The notes under the pieces: generated by a model
What the model was told of the DNA's origin: nothing
Databases searched by the model: none
What the model saw: the letters and a program-made list of their open reading frames with translations, nothing else
Source: Conidiobolus incongruus B7586
Lineage: Eukaryota; Entomophthoromycota; Entomophthoromycetes; Entomophthorales; Conidiobolaceae
Assembly: GCA_000697335.1 (NCBI GenBank)
Contig: JNEM01013457.1
Coordinates: forward strand, 1 to 16,469
DNA: 16,469 nt
Reading direction: 5' to 3'
Program-made: the position numbers and the translations under genes
Part shown: positions 10,879 to 16,469 of the stretch, in pieces
How positions within the stretch are numbered: position 1 is the stretch's first letter
How the letters are laid out: each line of letters opens with the position of its first letter

Positions 10879-11683
10879 ATTTACAACCAAAAATGAATTT
10901 TTATTTTACTACTATAAGTACATCATATCACAGAATTCGAGATAATACCAAATATAATATATTATTAATTTTTCAATAATGATGAAATAATATTACCTCA
11001 TAGTTTAATAGTAAATTCATATTAGATTAAATTTTGAAATTTATTGAGCCTTAAAAAATCAAAATTAGTATTAGGAAATCATTAAATGAAAGGTTTCATT
11101 GATAATATCAGGTTTTTTCCTAAAGAATACTTTAAAAAATATGATTATATAAATCTTATTTATATTAAAGGTATAAAAATTTAATCTACAATTTTAACAA
11201 ATTGGCTATAATTTTGGTTTGGAATTTTATAAATAGGGTGTTTTGTGATATTTTCATGGTAAATTATTCAAGTACCTTTACAGTGATTTTAGTAAATAAT
11301 ATCACATAAATTATTTTATTCATAATATACTATGGAGTTATAGCATCGTAAAAATGTAAAATAATTTTTCATTCAAGTATATGTTGTGTTAATATAATTC
11401 AATTTAACTATATCATAGAGTCATTTTAAATTATTTTACAATTAGTTAACACTACCAGTTATATTGGAAAACTGAACTAAAGCATGAATTGAATAAAATA
11501 TTTGAATAGTTGTGATGCTAAATAGTAAAAATATATTAAATGATGAGTTCAAAAGATGGATTATAAAATATTAAAGCGAAAAAGATATTATTTGTTGATT
11601 TTAGTTTTATTAATTTTGATAATTGAAATTTTTAAAAAGAACAAGGATGATAAATAAGTAAAGCGAAACTACAAATCCATATT

Positions 11684-11718
11684 TGTGTGTGTATGTGTGT
11701 GTGTGTGTGTGTGTGTGT
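11684..11718. repeat. (TG)n microsatellite
   Basis: Thirty-five bases of TG dinucleotide repeat, with one TA interruption near the left end, lie about 95 bases past the FAS2 stop codon. On the transcript strand this is a CA repeat, so it may fall inside the 3' untranslated region. Length variation between strains is likely. Confidence 0.95.
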
Positions 11719-11811
11719 TAGAAATCTTGCAGTAAAACTGTAGGCCCACTCGTCCAATTTATCAAACAAAACTATGAAACAATATTATACCAGTAACAAA
11801 GAAAAGATAAA

Positions 11812-14800
11812 TTAGTTAGCAATAGACATAGCGAGAGCATATTGTCCGGAGTGGCTGATGGATACTTTAACACCAGTTACCCCAGCTTTCTTGGCGGCTT
11901 CAAGGGCATCACCGTGGAAGACGACTTCTGGGGCTCCAGAGGAAGCAATAGTGATTTCAATGTCTTTGAGGGGAGCACCAGCACCTTGTGTCCATACCTT
12001 TTCACCATGGAGAGAGAATGAGGAGACAGCTTTGATTACAGATTCTTTAGCGGCCCACTTGCCAGCAAAGCTTGCATTGGGATCAGGGCGGGATTGGCAG
12101 TAGGCGATTTCTTCGGGAGTGAAGTTGCGTTCGATGAATGTATCATTGTCAATGTTAATAGCAGAAACAAGTTCAACATCAACACCAACGCCACGGTTAT
12201 CAGAGCTGTTTAAGGGGAAGTTAGCTAACAAGTCCTTGGTAAGATTATAGTCGAAGGGCTGCTGAGGAGCTTTAGCAGAGGCACTCTTGAAGGCATAGCT
12301 CTTGGTCTTGTTGTCATAAGTAGCACGAGCAACAGGATTAAGATATACGGCAGATTCGAGCTCAGGAGTGTAAGGAGGGGCATTCTTAACTTGAATGAAG
12401 CTAGCAACTCCAGTCAAAGCATTGTGGAAGTAGCGGTAGGCCTTGGCTTGACGTTGGTTATATTTGACCTTGTATTCATTGTATTCAGCTTCGGTGAGGG
12501 AAGCATACAAGTAATCAGGATGAATCAAAAGAACTTCACCACCAACTTGACCGAAACCGAATGATTTGATTAATGCAGCCTTGATACCATCAGTCTTGAT
12601 AGTCTTACTGAGGTAAAGAATGTATTCGAATTTCTTGAGAGCAGAATCAATATTATCGGCGTTACGGTTACCAGGGATGATACCAGTGTTAAGCATTTGG
12701 ATGGCACCATTTAACATCCAAGCAGCGGCAGCACCCTTAGGATGACCAGTGAGGTATTTTTGGAACACACCAGGACAAGTGTTACCCTTCTTACGGCCTA
12801 AGTGACGGAATTGTTTATCAACGACATCAGATTCATTCTTGTCATTGGCTTTAGTACTGGTACCGTGGAATGAAGCTACACCAATATCGTCAACAGTGAG
12901 ACCGAAGCTGGCAAGAGCACCGCGGAGGGGAGCAATGGTAGGATCTTGGACATAGAATTGGTTACCATAGGTGTTGAGAGCAGCCTTTTCTTTGCGCTCA
13001 GCTTCCTTAGTGATATGAGAAGTGCGGCTGTCGACAAACTCTTTCTCTTGTTCAGGAGTAGTGAGTCTGCCTTCAGTCTTCAAGATTTCGACTTCTTCCT
13101 TGAGCTCTTCTAATTCTTCTTCAACCCATCTCTTAATTTCACGACGACTCTTAGCTAATTGACGAGAGCGATATTTGATATCCAAGAGAGGAGAAGGAAT
13201 GGAAGTAGGAACTTCACGAGCAGTAGTCAAAATACCTTGACCAGGAGCAGGAACAGAGCGACCTTCCTTATCGGTAGCAGTGTTGGTCAAAGCGACAATG
13301 GAATAGATAGGGACACCCATTTCAATGGCAACCTTAGCATTCATCAAGATTTGAATACCAGAACCTTGAGCTTCCATAAAACCAGCGCGAGAAGTGGTAG
13401 TAGGTCTAGACATTTCAGATGGAGTACGACCTTTAGCAAATTCATCAAGGGAGTTGGAAGTAGCCTTCATGTTAGCGAATTCTTCAGAACCTTCTTCATG
13501 GAAGTCATCGAAACCACCAACAATGACAACTTTAGCTTTACCACTCATAATGGTATCAACACCAATTTCAACGGATTCAACAGCAGTGGCACAAGCACCG
13601 ACAGGGGTCTTAATAGGACCAGATGAAGAAATCAAAAGCAAGTTAACCCAAGCGGGCAAAGTATTAATAAAGACTTCTTGCAAGATATCACTTTGGACAG
13701 GCTTCTCAAACATACGATCTTTGTACATAGCCTTCAAACTAGATTGACCACCCATACCGGCACCAGAAGTATTACCAATTTCAGTGACGTGAATGTACTT
13801 ATAGAATTCATAAGGATCAGTGATACCAGCGGAGACAAGAGCTTCAACAGTTGAAACCAATACATATAACGAAAGGCGATCAACTTGTTGAATGATATCA
13901 TCGGGAAGACCATAGATCTTAGGGTCCCAACCAGTTGGAACTTGACCTGCAACAAGACGATCGAATTGTAGGGCCTTAGGAATGTAAAGGGTAGCACCGC
14001 GGCGGAATTTAGCCAAAAATTGACCAGTTGACTTGATTTCAATGATATCAACCTTGTCACCATGCTTCTTCTTGAAGTGTTCGGCTTCTTCAGCAGATAA
14101 TTCTATGGGCTCCAAGTCGTGATCAATGACAACTTCACGATAGAAGGTTTTGTTGTTGGGATCATAACCATCAAAGAGTTCAGGCTCAATAATACGAATA
14201 CCGGTATGCTTCAAGATATGTTCTTCATATTTAGCCTTGACTTGACTGTCTTCAACAGGTTGGCCAGATTTAGCATCAACCCAACCAGTGTAGACACCAC
14301 CAGACTTGAGAGGACCATTGTGATGCTTAATCAAACCCATCATCCAAGCCAATTCGATACAGCCTTCAAGAGAGAACTCTCCGAAAGCTTCCATTTCCCA
14401 ACGAGTACGAGAATTACCCCATGGACCAACTTCACTGTAACCAGTGACGACAACGACCTTTTCTAAGTCTAGCATACCCTGGAGTTGCTTGAGATTGTTG
14501 AAATGAGCGTGCTCCTTCAACTTGGGGAATTCGAATTTCAAGTTAGCACGAGGCAATGATTTGTGGCTGTTATAAATGGCGGATTGATCACCGTTAACAG
14601 AAGTGTGATCACGAGCATTTTCAGCAGCAATAGCCTTTCTGATGGCAGATGTTTCAGTAAGCTGATTGCGGAGATTGTTCAAGGAGTCCTTGAAGTTGGG
14701 TAAGAACTGGAATCCACCATTAAGATCAGCCCAAACGGGTTCAGTTTGAGCAAGGTTAACAATAGTAGGATGCATCAAACCTAAGATGTTGAAGGACATT

Positions 14801-16469
14801 TCTTGAGTGGAGAAGGTACGGACTCCAAGCTTTTCAACACCTTCAGAGACAATATTGTTCTGGTTCATCAAACCAGTACCTCTTGTCCATCCGATGACGG
14901 TACCAACAATGGTCAAGTAGCTACCCCAGCTCTCAGCGTACCAGCGGTTAAGTAAGTTCTCAAGAGAGATCTTGGATTCACTATACAAACCATCCTTACC
15001 AAAGAGACCATGGTTAGGTGAGAGAGGAATCATAACTTGAGCGGGACGAGTGTGATAACCGAGCTCTTCTTTCTTAGTCTTAATAGCACCAAGTAAGCGG
15101 AGCAAGTTAGTTAACATCACACGATGAGCGAATTCAGAAACACCATCGAGGTCAGAGATTTCACGACCGTTTTCGGGAAGAGCAGCGAAAGGAATGACAA
15201 AGTCAAGATCCCATCCGAGACCCTTCTTTTCATCTAGGTTGTAAATGTAATCAACCAAGGCTTCAGTGTCTTGCTTGGAACCTTGATTGTAGGGGAGTAC
15301 AATCAAGGAACTGCCGCGAGCACCGAATTCTTGGTAGATATTCTGGTAGTATTCAGTAGCAGACTTGCTAAAACGGGAAGTAGTAACAATGACGTTAGCA
15401 CCACCAGACAAAAGCCCTTTAAGAATTTCAGCACCAATAGAGTTCTTACCACAACCAGTGATAAGGACATATTGATTCTGGAATGTGACACCTTCATTAG
15501 CAATTTCACTAAGAACTTGAAGGTAGGTAGAGGTTAGTTGAGAGCTGTATTCATAACCATGAATTTCATGTTTCTTCTTGAGATGCAAGAAAGGTAATGA
15601 TTCCATCTTGCCAGGTCTTTGAGAAGGCTTGGCAACACGGCGAATCTTACCAGATTTTTCAGATTTGGGAACATTGTGGTTAATGGCTAGGGAGCTGACA
15701 ACTTCATTGTAGAGACCCTTGATTTCTTCCTTGTAAGCTTTTTTGATGCGAGGTTGATGGCTGACAACCTTGTAAATTCTATTCAAATTTTGCTGAACCT
15801 TCAAATGTGAAGGGAATTCGGTTAATTTAGATCCAGCAGCCATTTCCTTAACGTAGTGAGCAAGCTTACGAATGTTTTCACGTTCAACTTCTTCGTAAAT
15901 AATGTCACCATTCTTATCAATAGTAGTCTTAGGGGCTTTAGGAATAGTAACATCCTTGTAAACTGGAGCGTTGTTCAAGACTTGTTCGCAGTTTTGAATC
16001 AACATCTGACCGAAGTCCTTAGCCAACTTGTAGTCAGGCCTTTTCAGTAGGGCAGTTTTCAATATGATACTTCATGAAATCGATCAAAGTAACATCAGAA
16101 CGATTCATCACATGAATACATCTAGCAGTAATGTCACGATCAACAGAAGTAAGCTTACCAAAGATAATATCAAAATAAAGAGAGAAGGCATCTTGACGAG
16201 ACCAGTTCCAGTAGGAATCGTAAACACGAACCTTATTAGCATCAAATACAGGTTTGATACCTTCAACATAGAATTCGCCATGTTCAGCATGGAAATCATC
16301 AATTTGTTTTTGTAATTCTTTGTTTTGGGATTTAACAGAAGCTAAATCACGGTTGGTTTCATAGAGATCTTCACCCAAGTATTGATAAAGGAGTTCAATT
16401 TGACGTCTGTAGTAAGCGTTTTGCTTCTTAACCAAGGCATCAAATTCAGCACTGTTCATAACAGCACCT
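11812..16469 (-). CDS. FAS2: Fatty acid synthase subunit alpha (FAS2), 5'-partial, with one frame break
   Basis: This is the alpha chain of the cytosolic fungal fatty acid synthase (alpha6-beta6), which works with the beta chain to build C16-C18 acyl chains from acetyl- and malonyl-CoA. The main frame (16062 down to a TAA at 11812-11814) covers 1,416 codons. Using that numbering, the ketoreductase has TGCGKNSIG at 202-210 with Ser348, Tyr360 and Lys364; a dimerisation-type module spans about 530-590; the ketosynthase has Cys824 in GACATAVES, His1066 in SFHGTS and His1107 in TGHPKG. A charged helical insertion lies at about 965-1030. The C-terminal phosphopantetheinyl transferase has GVGVDVE at 1291-1297 and WAAKES at 1336-1341. 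The spacing closely matches my recollection of yeast Fas2 (Cys1305, His1542, His1583, Asp1772). The upstream 145 or so codons (16469-16034) are also FAS2 but in another frame. The ACP and N-terminus, about 340 residues, lie off the right edge, so the ATG at 16459 is internal. No intron is visible. Confidence 0.97.
16034..16062 (-). other. FAS2: Frame break inside FAS2
   Basis: The upstream frame reads ...[14 protein letters not shown] and stops at TGA (16036-16034). The conserved continuation [11 protein letters not shown] is in the next frame, open from 16062, where the first codon is TTG and not a real start. As I recall the family, NCPTE is followed by about four residues before Y-x-LAK. 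Restoring two bases after AAG would give that length, whereas a +1 shift would be one residue short. The local minus-strand sequence AAGGCCTGAC is what GGGCCC would become if each homopolymer lost one base. No intron borders fit. Sequencing error is the first explanation; a real mutation or a programmed shift at UGA-C are alternatives. Confidence 0.85.

Larger units (their letters stand above)
9841..11811. other. Intergenic region downstream of FAS2
   Basis: Composition rises to more ordinary intergenic DNA from about 9840 (for example the 9850-10290 part). No open frame here looks coding on either strand; a 60-codon frame at 10310-10492 (minus) has no domain and an A+T-driven composition. 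The part next to 11812 must contain the FAS2 3' untranslated region. An AATAAA reads on the minus strand at 11611-11606, about 200 bases past the stop, and is a weak candidate poly(A) signal. The simple repeats are listed separately. I found no tRNA-like A/B boxes. Confidence 0.6.

Noticed and set aside
11684-11718. Regulatory role for the TG repeat
   Set aside because: It is a plain microsatellite, and nothing in the sequence supports a function beyond possible inclusion in the 3' untranslated region.
13159-13626. 155-codon open frame antisense to FAS2 (and similar ones at 11858, 13394, 14119, 15271 and 16064)
   Set aside because: These are shadow frames opposite or overlapping a strongly conserved coding frame; they are rich in S, T, N and R from reverse-complemented FAS2 codons.
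16062-16459. Two separate genes meeting near 16034-16062
   Set aside because: The 141-codon and 1,416-codon frames are consecutive, collinear parts of the same FAS2 protein, and the second has a TTG, not an ATG, at its open-frame start.
1-16469. CRISPR array, tRNA or rRNA genes, bacterial operon or novel defence system
   Set aside because: No regularly spaced repeats, RNA-gene signatures or multi-gene arrangements were seen; apart from the retrotransposon fossils, the only gene is FAS2.

Overview
The window comes from a fungal nuclear genome. The clearest evidence is a gene on the minus strand at the right edge for the alpha subunit of the fungal-type (type I, cytosolic) fatty acid synthase, FAS2. 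This architecture, ketoreductase then ketosynthase then a C-terminal phosphopantetheinyl transferase, is essentially fungal. I cannot name the species. The gene has no visible intron over about 4.66 kb. Its ketoreductase nucleotide-binding motif (TGCGKNSIG) differs from the TGAGAGSIG I remember from ascomycetes, which leaves the fungal phylum open.

Layout. Positions 1-9031 form an A+T-rich repeat block made of two copies of one Ty3/gypsy-type LTR retrotransposon family (a chromovirus). A younger, full-length copy on the minus strand (2739-8452) has two 398-bp LTRs and a 5-bp target duplication, AATTA. It sits inside an older copy on the plus strand (1-2738 and 8453-9031), whose 5' end lies off the left edge. 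Both are fossils with many breaks. The two LTRs of the younger copy differ at about 20 of 398 positions, and every difference I counted is a transition, about half of them in CpA context. This is what repeat-induced point mutation (RIP) or a related repeat-directed cytosine mutation process would leave. Positions 9032 to about 9840 are extremely A+T-rich with nothing recognisable. At about 9840 the composition shifts to ordinary A+T-rich intergenic DNA, which runs to 11811 and holds only simple repeats. FAS2 (11812-16469, about half G+C) fills the rest and runs off the right edge.

How the parts relate. FAS2 is a housekeeping lipid gene whose 3' end lies about 2.8 kb from a mutated transposon island, and its coding sequence shows no sign of that mutation process. 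Its one anomaly is a frame disruption near 16034-16045. This looks most like a two-base loss in a short G/C run (sequencing error or real mutation), because all the catalytic motifs visible on either side are intact. I found no undescribed multi-gene system. The points of interest are the self-nested retrotransposon, the transition-only LTR divergence, and the FAS2 frame break.
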